This document shows positions 25,375 to 34,498 of a DNA stretch of 64,000 nucleotides, piece after piece. Within the stretch, counting starts at the first letter, position 1, and every line of letters starts with the position of its first letter. The notes under the pieces were generated by a model. The model had not been told where the DNA came from. It searched no databases and saw only the letters and a program-made list of their open reading frames with translations. A program made the translations under genes and the position numbers. This DNA comes from Oscillospiraceae bacterium (GTDB taxonomy: Bacteria > Bacillota > Clostridia > Oscillospirales > Oscillospiraceae), in NCBI GenBank assembly GCA_017406005.1, contig JAFQZI010000150.1:50770-114769 (forward strand), read 5' to 3'.

Positions 25375-26715
25375 TTACCGCTCAATACGGTACTCCGGGC
25401 GGTTTATCTCCCTGACAATCTCTCTGACGGGGATATCCGTATCTCCGCAGAGCATGTTCAGGACGAAATTTTGTCCCTGTTCTGTAAAGACGGGAGCGGT
25501 AATTCTCCTGAACTTTTCACACAGCCATTCAAGACCGATATTTTCACATGCCTCTCCACGCGGTTCGCAGTCTGGTGATGTAAAGATTTCTCCGCTTTTC
25601 GTTGTTATCACGGCCCGGCAAATCCTGTGTGCCGGAAAGCGTGCAGTAAGCGCGGGGTCTTCAGCAAAGGTAAGTCTTTCCATCATCTTCACAACAGCGG
25701 GATCAGGGATAGCCGTCTCGTGGACCTGTGCTATACCGAAATCTCTGTATACAAGCGCTGCCGCTACGGGATAGGCTATGTTGTACTGCGCCTCGTCGGC
25801 AGTCATCGGTACTATTTTCGAAAGTCGCGTTGCGTTAAGGAAGGTCTCGATTCTGATGGCTTCAATGTTTTCCGCCGCCAATCCATTTTCCCGCATAAGC
25901 ATTAGGCAGGCATCAATGGCGGGATGTGCCCAGCGGCAGCATGCGTACGGCTTGAAATAAAGGTCCATCACCTGATAGTGCTTGCCGAGGTCATCGAGGA
26001 GGTAACTGTATTTTTCAGACTCAAGCAGGTTTTTGTTTCCCGTAAAGCCTGCAAGCTGTTCTTTGACGGCAAGTGCTCCGATCATTGCCCCGAACGGCAC
26101 TCCGTCTTTGTTCATAGACGGATACTCGGTGCTTCTTGACCCGGCAACCAGAGGCGCGTTGAATTCTGCTATCGAGATGCAGTTGTTCAGCTGTTCTTTC
26201 GTAAAACCGTACAGCCTGCCGACACCGGCAGCTATACCTGCAGGCGCGAATGTGCCGGAAGAGTGCGGGTTGGAGTAGTAATCCATAATGGCCGCGCCGG
26301 AGCGTATTGTTGTCTCATAACCCATCAGAAGCGCTGTGAGAAACTCATTGCGACAAACATCCTTTTCGAGTGCTGCTGCAAGGATCGGTCCTACCACGGA
26401 TGTACCGGGATGCGCACGGATAAGATTATGTCCGTCATCGATATCGTAGGCATTTGAAGAGTGCCCCATCGCCGCAGCGGCTCCGATAAAACAGAAGGTC
26501 CTGTCGCTGCCGATTACGGGAACATTGCCGGCTCCGAAAACCTCTTCCGCAAGCTTCAGCCCGACCTTAAACTGGTCACTCCTGCTGCCGGTAATGAGTG
26601 CACCTGTCAGATCAACAAAACATCCTTTTATTCTTTCACGAACAGCGGGAGGAAGATCATCCCAGTCCGTGTCGAGTACAAAGTTTTCAAGTTTATAGGT
26701 AGTTTCGTATTTCAT
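25375..26715 (-). CDS. MmgE/PrpD family protein
   Basis: 446 residues. MGHSSNAYDIDDGHNLIRAH is the hallmark segment of the MmgE/PrpD fold (2-methylcitrate dehydratase, cis-aconitate decarboxylase, iminodisuccinate epimerase), and PYACCRWAHPAIDACLML follows in the second half. Family members act on carboxylic acids by dehydration, decarboxylation or epimerisation. The activity here is not predictable. It is the last gene of the lysine-riboswitch operon, 19 bp after the racemase-like gene, so an amino-acid-derived substrate is plausible. Start ATG at 26715 with AGAGGT; the longer open frame upstream overlaps the racemase gene. Confidence 0.83.
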   Translation of the reverse strand: MKYETTYKLENFVLDTDWDDLPPAVRERIKGCFVDLTGALITGSRSDQFKVGLKLAEEVFGAGNVPVIGSDRTFCFIGAAAAMGHSSNAYDIDDGHNLIRAHPGTSVVGPILAAALEKDVCRNEFLTALLMGYETTIRSGAAIMDYYSNPHSSGTFAPAGIAAGVGRLYGFTKEQLNNCISIAEFNAPLVAGSRSTEYPSMNKDGVPFGAMIGALAVKEQLAGFTGNKNLLESEKYSYLLDDLGKHYQVMDLYFKPYACCRWAHPAIDACLMLMRENGLAAENIEAIRIETFLNATRLSKIVPMTADEAQYNIAYPVAAALVYRDFGIAQVHETAIPDPAVVKMMERLTFAEDPALTARFPAHRICRAVITTKSGEIFTSPDCEPRGEACENIGLEWLCEKFRRITAPVFTEQGQNFVLNMLCGDTDIPVREIVREINRPEYRIER

Positions 26716-26734
26716 GATGACCTCTTCGATTGAA

Positions 26735-27823
26735 TCAGCAGTATTCGATGGAAACATGACGTCCGGCAAAACAGTACATAAGCCCTGCGTACCGGAGCCG
26801 GAACGAAACCGTGTCCCCTACATGCAGAGGCTTCCCGCAGTCGGTGATATCCAAAACCGTGTGGTCAGAGGAGGAAGCGACAACTATTATACCGTCTTCA
26901 AATGGCAGCAGGTTGTATGGGTCACCAATGTCCATACAGCCCAGATTGATGATAGCACGTTTTCTGGTTCCTTTGCTTCTGAATGTGACCTGTTCTCCCT
27001 TCCAGTTTTTCCCCGGCTGTGCCATAGGAGAGGGTGCTTTGTCGTGTATTTCGCTGATCTGGGCTTCCAGCCTGACGGTATCCATTTTCAGATCAGGAAA
27101 TGCAAAGCCGCGGTTAAGCTTCATATTATAGGGATTAATAACAGTACCGCCGAGTCTGATATGGTTGATGATATCCGGTAACTCCCCTCCAGAGTATATC
27201 CGCAGCAGAAGCGTGGAGTTCCCGCCTGAAACGATCTCCAGCGGATGGCCGACCGCTGCAGTCAGCTTTTCAGCAAAAGAGGCAAAGAGACTGAGATTCT
27301 CATCATCCGGCAGAAGCCCCGACACGCAGCAGTAATTTGCAGCTATTCCGGCCAGCTTCAGGCTGCTGCATTGTTCAATAAACACGCCGAGGTCTGTCAG
27401 TTCTTCCGGGTCTGTGATTCCGTCGCGTCTGTCACCGATATCTGCCATAATGAGAGCAGCTGAAGTTTTGTTCTGACGTTCGGCCTCTTCAGCAAGCCAC
27501 CTCGCCGTCTGCAGATCCGTCACGACCGAAATGTCCGCCCACGTCACAGCACCCGGAATATCACAGAGAGAAGGAGCCCTCAGAAGCATGGTTGTCCACT
27601 CCGGGTGCGCCTGCTTATAGGCTCTAACCTGAGCAACTCTCGATCCGGCAATCTGGCTCAGTCCGCCATTCATATATGCCTCCGCGACGGGGACAGCTAT
27701 GTCCGCCACTTTTGCCACACCGCAGACCGTCATCCCTCGTGCAGCCATTTCACGGCGCATTACAGAGGCATTGCTGGTAATGGCATTGAGATCAATATGC
27801 AGTCTGGGATAATAATCGGTCAT
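26735..27823 (-). CDS. Alanine/ornithine racemase-family PLP enzyme
   Basis: 362 residues of the fold-type III PLP barrel. The N-terminal LHIDLNAITSNASVMRREM and GVAKVADIAVPVAEAYMNGG match the Orr (ornithine racemase)/YhfX branch, where the Lys of GV(T/A)KV forms the PLP Schiff base; standard alanine racemases have VKANAYG there. IADIGDRRDGI-like and VSGGNSTLLLRI segments bind PLP. Orr-type enzymes racemise ornithine and sometimes lysine. With a lysine riboswitch controlling the operon, a lysine, ornithine or diaminopimelate substrate is attractive but unproven. It starts 12 bp after the NlpC/P60-like gene. Confidence 0.8.
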   Translation of the reverse strand: MTDYYPRLHIDLNAITSNASVMRREMAARGMTVCGVAKVADIAVPVAEAYMNGGLSQIAGSRVAQVRAYKQAHPEWTTMLLRAPSLCDIPGAVTWADISVVTDLQTARWLAEEAERQNKTSAALIMADIGDRRDGITDPEELTDLGVFIEQCSSLKLAGIAANYCCVSGLLPDDENLSLFASFAEKLTAAVGHPLEIVSGGNSTLLLRIYSGGELPDIINHIRLGGTVINPYNMKLNRGFAFPDLKMDTVRLEAQISEIHDKAPSPMAQPGKNWKGEQVTFRSKGTRKRAIINLGCMDIGDPYNLLPFEDGIIVVASSSDHTVLDITDCGKPLHVGDTVSFRLRYAGLMYCFAGRHVSIEYC

Positions 27824-27835
27824 ATGCCATCCTCC

Positions 27836-29395
27836 TTAATCCATGGTTAATGACGGTCTCAGCACAGCAAATATATAGCTGCCGAATAACGACTCAACAA
27901 ACCGCTCAGCGGCTTCGCCCGATCGCTCTTCCGGTTCTCCGCTGCATCCGAACACTCCGACAACTGATTTTCCAGTGTAATAAAAACTCCTGCAGCAGTT
28001 AAAGAGTGCATTGTCGCTGGTGATGATGACATCACCCGGCATCAAAGCACTGAGCCGCAGATCTCGTGTGCGGTCGGTAAAGGAATATCCCGATGCAGGA
28101 GATATCACACCCTTTCCTCCGTACAACCCGTATGCAGCGCCGTCAGTATGCGGATCTGTCGTTCTCCGTGAAAAAACATCCCCGCTAAGCGCGTCATGAC
28201 GGAAGAAAAGGCGCGTTATGACGGTCCTGCAGTCGCCGTGCAGTTTCGCTCCGAGCTTTCCGTAAGCTTCAAAACCGGCAGCAACGGCGGTCTCACCTTT
28301 CGCAGATTCCATAACTGCTCTCACAACAGCAGCACTGATCTGTTCGGCTTCATCTGACGTCAGGATACGGCCGCAGTGCACCTGGCGGCAGAAAACATTC
28401 ATTCCGTTTACCGTAACGCACGGAGAGAGTATCTCGCCGTCCGAACCGCTGAGCACAAATTCAGCAGCAGCGGTTTCATGTGCGTTGACAAAAAAGATTT
28501 TCGCCTCTTCGTTAAACCGGATTTCAATGCTTCTGCCGGAAATCTCACTTTCATTGGAAACTGTGACTCTGTACTTTACCTGATCTCCGCTGCCGGCTGT
28601 GCATCCAGCCGGCAGCTCAGGTTCTGCAGTGCATACAAGGCCCTGTGTTTCTCTCACCCGCTTCAATGCATCAGGCAACGGGTCACCGACAACATCAAGG
28701 GGGCGATGAACAGAAAACCGGTGTATTGTATCGGCAAACAGATAGTTTCTGTAATTCGGCGCAAGATTAACCGGCCCGTCTTCACCCATCGCAACGGTAT
28801 CTCTGGCATCGGATCCTTCAAGGAGCGTTTTCAGATCCTCAATATAGATTGCTCCATGCCCTTTTTTATAGTTGCCGTGGCATCCGCTGTAATCGTAATC
28901 CGACATTATTCCATAGCCGCTGCAGTTGATAATGGAGCCATTTCCCAGATACAGCATAGTATGACCTGTGCCGGTAGTTCTGAAATAAGTGATCACATCG
29001 CCGGGCTGAAGCAGTCCGGCAATCCGGCTTTTCAGTTCGGCAATAGTTTCGGGAGTCTCTTTATGGGTCGGCTCGTAATAAAATACCTCCGGCCGAAGAA
29101 GATTCGTCATATGCCATGTCAGATCCGCCTCGAGCATATGCCCGAAGGTCATGAAATACAGAGCCCATACAAAAGAAGAGCAGTCAAGATGCAGCCGGCG
29201 GGAGGGTGAAGCCGCCTCCGGGGGAGCAAAAGATTCGCGCCTGGGTGATATCCTGACGATCCGATCCATGCTGAGCTGATCGTACTGCAGCCATTCTCCC
29301 CTGAGGAAATATGCCTCCGCCATGGCAAGCAGTGCTTCTGTTTTAATCGTTTTGTCCGTATACTTTTCCATAATACAAAGAAACGGCAGGGGCAT
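27836..29395 (-). CDS. NlpC/P60-like peptidase with additional C-terminal domains, no signal peptide
   Basis: 519 residues. LHLDCSSFVWALYF holds the presumed catalytic Cys72 and GTGHTMLYLGNGSIINCSG the catalytic His region of NlpC/P60 amidases, which cut gamma-D-Glu-diaminopimelate or related peptide bonds. A middle part (KYRVTVSNESEISGRSIEIR) looks like an Ig/DUF11-type beta domain. The C-terminal part again has LMPGDVIITSDNALFNC, an imperfect echo of the NlpC fold lacking an obvious catalytic set. There is no signal peptide or membrane helix, so it should act in the cytoplasm, like YkfC on imported murein peptides. The ATG at 29395 has GGAGGG 9 bases upstream and lies in the loop of a strong hairpin; an ATG at 29371 has no ribosome site. 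Confidence 0.68.
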   Translation of the reverse strand: MPLPFLCIMEKYTDKTIKTEALLAMAEAYFLRGEWLQYDQLSMDRIVRISPRRESFAPPEAASPSRRLHLDCSSFVWALYFMTFGHMLEADLTWHMTNLLRPEVFYYEPTHKETPETIAELKSRIAGLLQPGDVITYFRTTGTGHTMLYLGNGSIINCSGYGIMSDYDYSGCHGNYKKGHGAIYIEDLKTLLEGSDARDTVAMGEDGPVNLAPNYRNYLFADTIHRFSVHRPLDVVGDPLPDALKRVRETQGLVCTAEPELPAGCTAGSGDQVKYRVTVSNESEISGRSIEIRFNEEAKIFFVNAHETAAAEFVLSGSDGEILSPCVTVNGMNVFCRQVHCGRILTSDEAEQISAAVVRAVMESAKGETAVAAGFEAYGKLGAKLHGDCRTVITRLFFRHDALSGDVFSRRTTDPHTDGAAYGLYGGKGVISPASGYSFTDRTRDLRLSALMPGDVIITSDNALFNCCRSFYYTGKSVVGVFGCSGEPEERSGEAAERFVESLFGSYIFAVLRPSLTMD

Positions 29396-29406
29396 ACGCC
29401 CCTGCC
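29385..29406 (-). promoter_or_regulatory. Hairpin covering the start codon of the NlpC/P60-like gene
   Basis: GGCAGGGGC-GTAT-GCCCCTGCC is a perfect 9-bp stem whose loop and first stem base contain the ATG at 29395. It could limit translation of this gene or act as a weak intercistronic terminator after the dehydrogenase gene. Confidence 0.65.
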
Positions 29407-29419
29407 CTCCGGATATTTT

Positions 29420-30586
29420 TCAGAGTTTAATAAAGTTGTCTGATTTTGAGGTTGTCGCCGCAGGAGCGAAATCAAGCTTTCTGTCACTTATTCCGAGAAT
29501 ATCTTCCGGTTTGATCCAGGGAATACCCTGAATGGCAGAAGTTTCCTCATGGGTAAGATAGCCTTTGTACGTTGTCAGTGATCTGCGGATATAGCCGTCT
29601 GATACGCATGCTTCCGCAACGCCGTTGTTGAGAATGTTGAGCAGCAGAGGCATCGTCTCTCCGCCGAGGGCAATGGATACATCGTGAGCAATCGCACCGC
29701 CGATGTTGGAAACGCAATAGTGAACAACACCGCTGTCAACATATCGCGGATTGTCGTGATGGGTCTCGTGGCTGGATTCGATGGCACCCGGGTCATCGTT
29801 TGAGATATCGACGAGTACGGAGCCCGGCTCCATTGTTCTGAGCATTTCTCTTGTAATCAGAAAGTCTTTTCTGTGCTTGGGCCAGCGCACACAGTTGAGA
29901 ACCATATCCGTTGTCGGAAGCAGCTTGGCGATGGCTTCTTTTGTACAGAACATTGTATTAATCTTGTTGTTATACTGATAGCCGAGAGTTCTGAGATGTC
30001 CTGCATTGAGTCCCATAACCGTGCAGTTGGCACCGAGAGCATAGAGTACGGAAAGTGCACCCTGGCCGACAAGACCGCAGCCTAAAATAAGCACGTTCAT
30101 TCCGGGAGCCCCGGCGAGACCTCCGACGTATTTCCCCTTGCCTCCGTTAATCGTCAGCATGGATTCCAGCCCGAAAAGCGCACCCTGCTTGCCTGCTGCC
30201 TCGCAGTTGGGGGATCCCCATCTGTGTGAGTCTTCGGCGGAGAAGGAAATGCACCCGGATTTGAGCAGGGCCTGCACCTCTTCAGGATGTGCAGCAGGAT
30301 GGACGCAGCAGTAAAGAATCTGATTTTCGCGGACAAGACCGAATTCTTCAGGAGCGATTTCTTTAACCTTGGCAACAAAGTCGCACTTTTCAAACACTTC
30401 TGCGTGAGTATCCAGAATTTCGGCGCCTGCCGCAGCATATGCCTCATTGGAGAAGCCTGCCATTTTCCCACAGTCTTTCTCGGCATATACCTTGTGCCCT
30501 GCAGCTGCGATGGAAGAAACCTCGAGCGGGGTAAGAATAACTCTGTATTCGCCCTCTTTAATGTCTTTCAAAATACCAAATGTCAT
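29420..30586 (-). CDS. Alanine dehydrogenase/PNT-family NAD-dependent dehydrogenase
   Basis: 388 residues with the AlaDH/transhydrogenase fold. EYRVILTPLEV has the substrate-binding Arg region, VAKVKEIAPEEF the conserved Lys of the KVKEP motif and CCVHPAAHPEE the catalytic His. The dinucleotide site is VLILGCGLVGQGALSVLYALGA. The family includes alanine dehydrogenase and N5-(carboxyethyl)ornithine synthase, and is related to the lysine/saccharopine dehydrogenases. Several motifs deviate from standard alanine dehydrogenase, so the true substrate may be lysine- or ornithine-like. It overlaps the upstream transporter ATPase gene by 4 bp (ATGA), showing tight coupling to import. Confidence 0.75.
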   Translation of the reverse strand: MTFGILKDIKEGEYRVILTPLEVSSIAAAGHKVYAEKDCGKMAGFSNEAYAAAGAEILDTHAEVFEKCDFVAKVKEIAPEEFGLVRENQILYCCVHPAAHPEEVQALLKSGCISFSAEDSHRWGSPNCEAAGKQGALFGLESMLTINGGKGKYVGGLAGAPGMNVLILGCGLVGQGALSVLYALGANCTVMGLNAGHLRTLGYQYNNKINTMFCTKEAIAKLLPTTDMVLNCVRWPKHRKDFLITREMLRTMEPGSVLVDISNDDPGAIESSHETHHDNPRYVDSGVVHYCVSNIGGAIAHDVSIALGGETMPLLLNILNNGVAEACVSDGYIRRSLTTYKGYLTHEETSAIQGIPWIKPEDILGISDRKLDFAPAATTSKSDNFIKL

Positions 30587-31578
30587 TTTGTTTTCTCCTG
30601 GTCATGAACGACCGAATTTAGATTTTCCAGTTCCTTCAGTCTGTTGCAGGCAACGAAATGTCCCGGGCAGATCTCCTCGAGCTGAGGTGTCTTTTTGCAG
30701 GCATCGCAGGCATAATTGCATCGCTTATAGAAGCGGCATTCTTCCGGTGGATCGATCGGCGAGGTTATTTCTCCTTTGATGATAATACGCTCTCGCTTTG
30801 CGGACAGATCGGGAACCGGTATCGCAGAAAGCAAAGCTTGAGTATACGGGTGGCGCGGATTTGAGAACAACTCTTCGGACGGAGCCATCTCAACAATTTT
30901 CCCGAGGTACATGACGGCTATATCGTCCGAAAAGTGATTCACTACGGAAAGGTCATGCGTGATAAAGATATAAGTCAGTCCCATCTTCTCCTGAAGCGTT
31001 TTAAGGAGATTGAGAATCTGAGCCTGGATAGAAACGTCGAGCGCAGAAACCGGCTCGTCGCAGACAATAAAGCGCGGCTCCATCGCAAGTGCTCTCGCAA
31101 TGCCGATACGCTGTCTCCTGCCGCCGTCAAGCTCGTGCGGATAGGTGTTGAACAGTCTCGGAGCAAGGCCGACTGTCTGCATGAGGCTGTTAACGCGTTC
31201 ATCAATCTCGGTTTTGCTTTTCAGGAGCTTGTTGGCTTTGATCGGTTCAGCGATGATCTGACTGACCGTTTTTCTCGGATCGAGCGAAGAATACGGATCC
31301 TGGAAGATAAGCTGCATATCCCGGCGTGCGTTTTTCAGTTCTCTCTTTGATAGCGTACAGATATCTCGCCCGTTGAAGAGGATCTGTCCGTCCGTAGGCT
31401 CTGTCAGCCTGAGGATAACACGCCCGGTTGTCGTTTTGCCGCAGCCCGATTCTCCGACCAGGCCGAGTGTCTTTCCTTTTTTTATCGTGAAGGATATATC
31501 GTCAACGGCATGAACGGTTCCGCGCTTTGTCTTGAAATACTTTTTCAGGTTTTTTACTTCAAGCAGATTTTCGTCCAT
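30583..31578 (-). CDS. Oligo/dipeptide ABC transporter ATP-binding protein (DppF/OppF type)
   Basis: 331 residues. Walker A GESGCGKTTTGRVILRL, Q-loop region MQLIFQDPYSSLDPR, signature segment LDGGRRQRIGIARALAM (usually LSGGQ) and Walker B FIVCDEPVSALD. The C-terminal oligopeptide-ATPase domain has cysteines in EECRFYKRCNYACDACKK, which may bind an iron-sulfur cluster as in other Opp ATPases. The signature has Asp where the family has Ser. The start overlaps the previous stop (TAATG). Confidence 0.9.
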   Translation of the reverse strand: MDENLLEVKNLKKYFKTKRGTVHAVDDISFTIKKGKTLGLVGESGCGKTTTGRVILRLTEPTDGQILFNGRDICTLSKRELKNARRDMQLIFQDPYSSLDPRKTVSQIIAEPIKANKLLKSKTEIDERVNSLMQTVGLAPRLFNTYPHELDGGRRQRIGIARALAMEPRFIVCDEPVSALDVSIQAQILNLLKTLQEKMGLTYIFITHDLSVVNHFSDDIAVMYLGKIVEMAPSEELFSNPRHPYTQALLSAIPVPDLSAKRERIIIKGEITSPIDPPEECRFYKRCNYACDACKKTPQLEEICPGHFVACNRLKELENLNSVVHDQEKTK

Positions 31579-32576
31579 TACTGTATCTCCTTGCGGTTAA
31601 TGCGGAAACCGCCCTCTTCATACCTTGAGCATCTGACGAAATGCGTATCGGATATATAGATGTCTTTTTGCTCCTTCAGGCAGCCTTCGCAGGCGTACGG
31701 ACAGCGCGGCTCAAAGGCACAGCCGGGAGGAAGGTCGGTCGGGTCGGGGGTGAAACCCTTGATCGGTGTGAGCATCGCCTTGCGGTCGTTCAAGTTTGGA
31801 ATTGAGTTGAACAGCCCTTCGGTATAAGGGTGTTTCGTCCTGTTGAACACATCCTCGAGTGTGCCCTTTTCAATGATGCACCCGGCATACATTACGGCAA
31901 CTTCATCACAGATTTCCGCAACAATCCCGAGATCGTGCGTTATCATGATGAGAGACGTGCTGTATTTCTCGCGCAGGCTGCGGATAAGGTCGAGCATCTG
32001 GGCCTGAATCGTGACATCAAGAGCAGTCGTCGGCTCATCGGCTATCAACAGCTTCGGATGGCAGGCGAGAGCAATCGCAATGACCACTCTCTGCTTCATC
32101 CCGCCGGAAAACTGGTGCGGATACTCATTTGCTCGTTCACCCGGAATTCCGACAAGTTCCAGCATGTCTATCGCCCGTCTGGTGGCTTCCGCCATGGAAA
32201 CGTCCTCATGGAGGAAGATACTTTCTGCGATCTGCTCGCCTACCGTAAACACGGGGTTGAGAGCTGTCATGGGATCCTGAAAAATCATAGAGACGTCCTT
32301 GCCTCTGATCTTCTCGAGCTCACTGATCGACATGCCCATGACATCCCGCCCGTCTAGGCCGAGTTTATCACATTCTACAACTCCGGGAGGATCGGGTACA
32401 AGCCGCAGAATGGAAAGTGCTGTTGTAGTTTTTCCTGCGCCCGTCTCTCCCACGAGCCCGATGGCATGCCCCTTTTCGAGCTGAAGGTTGAGGCCGTTTA
32501 CGGCCCTGACCGTACCGTCATCCGTTTCAAAACGAACAACGAGGTTTTCAATATCAAGAATAAGATTGTTATCCAC
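31578..32576 (-). CDS. Oligo/dipeptide ABC transporter ATP-binding protein (DppD/OppD type)
   Basis: 332 residues. Walker [35 protein letters not shown], signature [16 protein letters not shown] and Walker [15 protein letters not shown]-terminal cysteine group ([15 protein letters not shown]) resembles the iron-sulfur region of OppD. The GTG at 32576 is preceded by AGGAGG, whereas the GTG at 32591 overlaps the upstream stop without such a site, so 32576 is chosen. Confidence 0.9.
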   Translation of the reverse strand: MDNNLILDIENLVVRFETDDGTVRAVNGLNLQLEKGHAIGLVGETGAGKTTTALSILRLVPDPPGVVECDKLGLDGRDVMGMSISELEKIRGKDVSMIFQDPMTALNPVFTVGEQIAESIFLHEDVSMAEATRRAIDMLELVGIPGERANEYPHQFSGGMKQRVVIAIALACHPKLLIADEPTTALDVTIQAQMLDLIRSLREKYSTSLIMITHDLGIVAEICDEVAVMYAGCIIEKGTLEDVFNRTKHPYTEGLFNSIPNLNDRKAMLTPIKGFTPDPTDLPPGCAFEPRCPYACEGCLKEQKDIYISDTHFVRCSRYEEGGFRINRKEIQ

Positions 32577-32587
32577 GCTGCCTCCTG

Positions 32588-33487
32588 TCACTGCTTGAGT
32601 TTGGGATCAAGCGCATCGCGAAGTCCGTCACCCATCAGGTTGAAGGAAAGCACCGTTATCATGATCGCGAGCCCCGGGAAAATGGTGAGATACATATAGT
32701 CTCTCATAAACTCTCTGCCTTCGGACAGCATAGCTCCCCACTCCGGCATCGGAATGGGAACGCCGAGCCCCAGAAAACTCAGGCCGGACGCACAGAGAAT
32801 GGCACTCGCAATACCCATTGTCACCTGGACGATGATTGGAGAAAGCGCATTCGGCAGAACGTGGTTAAACATAATGCCGAGATCTCCGACTCCTGCGACC
32901 CTTGCCGCCTCAATGTATTCCTGATCTCTCACGGGAAGGACAGCTGCACGGGTAGTTCTGCAGTACATCGGCGAATACACAAGGCCGATAGCCAGCATCA
33001 GCACGCCGATAGACTGGCCGAATGCCGTCATGAGCGCAACACCCATCAGGATGCTTGGGATTCCGGTAAACACTTCACAGAATCTGAGAATCAGATCCTC
33101 GATCACGCCGCCGTAATATCCGGCGACAAGCCCAAGCGACACACCGACAATACAGCTTATTGCAACAGCCACAACGCCGACCGACAGTGAATATTTTGTG
33201 CCGTATATAACCCTGGTAAAGACATCCCGGCCGTAGTTGTCTGTGCCGAACCAGTGCTCGGCGCTTGGCTTCTGAAACTTTTCCTTGACGTGCTGCTTTA
33301 CAATGTCTTTCTTGAAGTCATAAAAGAACTGGGCAAAAATGGCGACAAAGACGATGATCACAACCAGTACAAGAGCTATCATTGCACTTGGGTTCTTCTT
33401 GTAGTTCCTCCAGACCTCCGCAGCCAGGCTGCGCTTTTTGTATTCTTTCTGTCCGGAAGCCGTAGCTTTTTTATTTTTTCGTGCCAT
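32588..33487 (-). CDS. Oligo/dipeptide ABC transporter permease (DppC/OppC type)
   Basis: 299 residues. A basic N-terminus (ARKNKK) precedes TM1, then the OppC N-terminal segment and the BPD_transp_1 core with [40 protein letters not shown] and [19 protein letters not shown]. The conserved EAA loop contacts the ATPases. The ATG at 33487 has AAGGAG 6 bases upstream; the frame is open further but would overlap dppB. Confidence 0.9.
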   Translation of the reverse strand: MARKNKKATASGQKEYKKRSLAAEVWRNYKKNPSAMIALVLVVIIVFVAIFAQFFYDFKKDIVKQHVKEKFQKPSAEHWFGTDNYGRDVFTRVIYGTKYSLSVGVVAVAISCIVGVSLGLVAGYYGGVIEDLILRFCEVFTGIPSILMGVALMTAFGQSIGVLMLAIGLVYSPMYCRTTRAAVLPVRDQEYIEAARVAGVGDLGIMFNHVLPNALSPIIVQVTMGIASAILCASGLSFLGLGVPIPMPEWGAMLSEGREFMRDYMYLTIFPGLAIMITVLSFNLMGDGLRDALDPKLKQ

Positions 33488-33497
33488 GTCCGTCTCC

Positions 33498-34427
33498 TTA
33501 CTTTGAATACCGCGCCTTGACCCTCGGGTCAACGTACGCGTAGGCGATATCAACAATCAGAAGCGTCATGTTCAGCATAAAGGTGAACATGATGATACAG
33601 CCCGTGGCAAGTGTCATATCTCTCGAGTTGATAGCTGCCACTGTCAGCCTCCCTATTCCCGGCCAGGCAAACACCGTCTCAATTGCAACTGCGCCTCCAA
33701 AGGCGTTCCCGAGAGTCGAACCGAGGACAGTGATAATCGGAATAAGCGCGTTTTTCAGGGCATGCTTTCTGATAACCTGCTTTTCACTGACGCCTTTGGC
33801 TCTCGCGGTTCTGAGATAATCCTGCCTGATTACGTCAAGCATCGAGGATCTCGTGATTCTCGTCAGGTTACCTGCCTGCTCGGTGCCGAGCGTCAGTGCC
33901 GGCAGAATAAGATGCTTCAGGCTGCCTGAACCGCCCGACGGGAAGATTTTTATCCTGTAGGAAAAAGCAAAGATCATTAGCAGGCCGAGCCAGAATGCGG
34001 GCATGGAAACGCTGATCATCGACAGGACAACGCTGCTGCCGTCAAGCCAGGTGCGGTGGTGCGTTGCGGCGGCTATTCCGAGAGGAATCGAGATCAGCAG
34101 CGCTATAACAATTGAGGCGAACGCAAGCTTCAGCGTAGCCGGCAGACGTTCGGCAAAAACTTCTATGACAGGCCGTTTCAGTGACAGCGAGGTGCCCATA
34201 TCGCCGTGGAGCAGATTCCACAAATACCTGCCGTAGCGCTGCAGCACCGTACCGTTGAGCCCAAGCTCCTCCCGGAGCATCTCGATCTGTTCAGGTGTTG
34301 CATCGGACGGAGCCATTTGTGAAACGATATCGCCCGGAGCAAGATCCATCAGAAAGAAGACAACAAACGACACACATATCAAGACAGGTATCATCAGCAG
34401 CAGCCGTCGGATAATATATCGTGCCAA
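33498..34427 (-). CDS. Oligo/dipeptide ABC transporter permease (DppB/OppB type)
   Basis: 309 residues with about six membrane helices. FVVFFLMDLAPGDIV and the GxxxxLPATLKLAFASI segment match DppB; the EAA loop is DYLRTARAKGVSEKQVIRKH. Start codon is TTG at 34427, fixed by an AGGAGG five bases before it. It forms the channel with DppC. A 14-bp hairpin in the 71-bp gap upstream separates it from the binding-protein gene. Confidence 0.9.
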   Translation of the reverse strand: MARYIIRRLLLMIPVLICVSFVVFFLMDLAPGDIVSQMAPSDATPEQIEMLREELGLNGTVLQRYGRYLWNLLHGDMGTSLSLKRPVIEVFAERLPATLKLAFASIVIALLISIPLGIAAATHHRTWLDGSSVVLSMISVSMPAFWLGLLMIFAFSYRIKIFPSGGSGSLKHLILPALTLGTEQAGNLTRITRSSMLDVIRQDYLRTARAKGVSEKQVIRKHALKNALIPIITVLGSTLGNAFGGAVAIETVFAWPGIGRLTVAAINSRDMTLATGCIIMFTFMLNMTLLIVDIAYAYVDPRVKARYSK

Positions 34428-34444
34428 AACTACCTCCTAAAAGC

Positions 34445-34478
34445 GCGATAAAGCCATGGCTTAGCATGGCCTTATCGC
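34445..34478 (-). promoter_or_regulatory. Intercistronic hairpin between binding protein and permease genes
   Basis: GCGATAAAGCCATG and CATGGCCTTATCGC pair over 14 bp with one mismatch and a 6-base loop. Such hairpins often stabilise the upstream mRNA, giving more binding protein than permease. Confidence 0.75.
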
Positions 34479-34498
34479 AGAGTACGGTTTGAAAGAAT

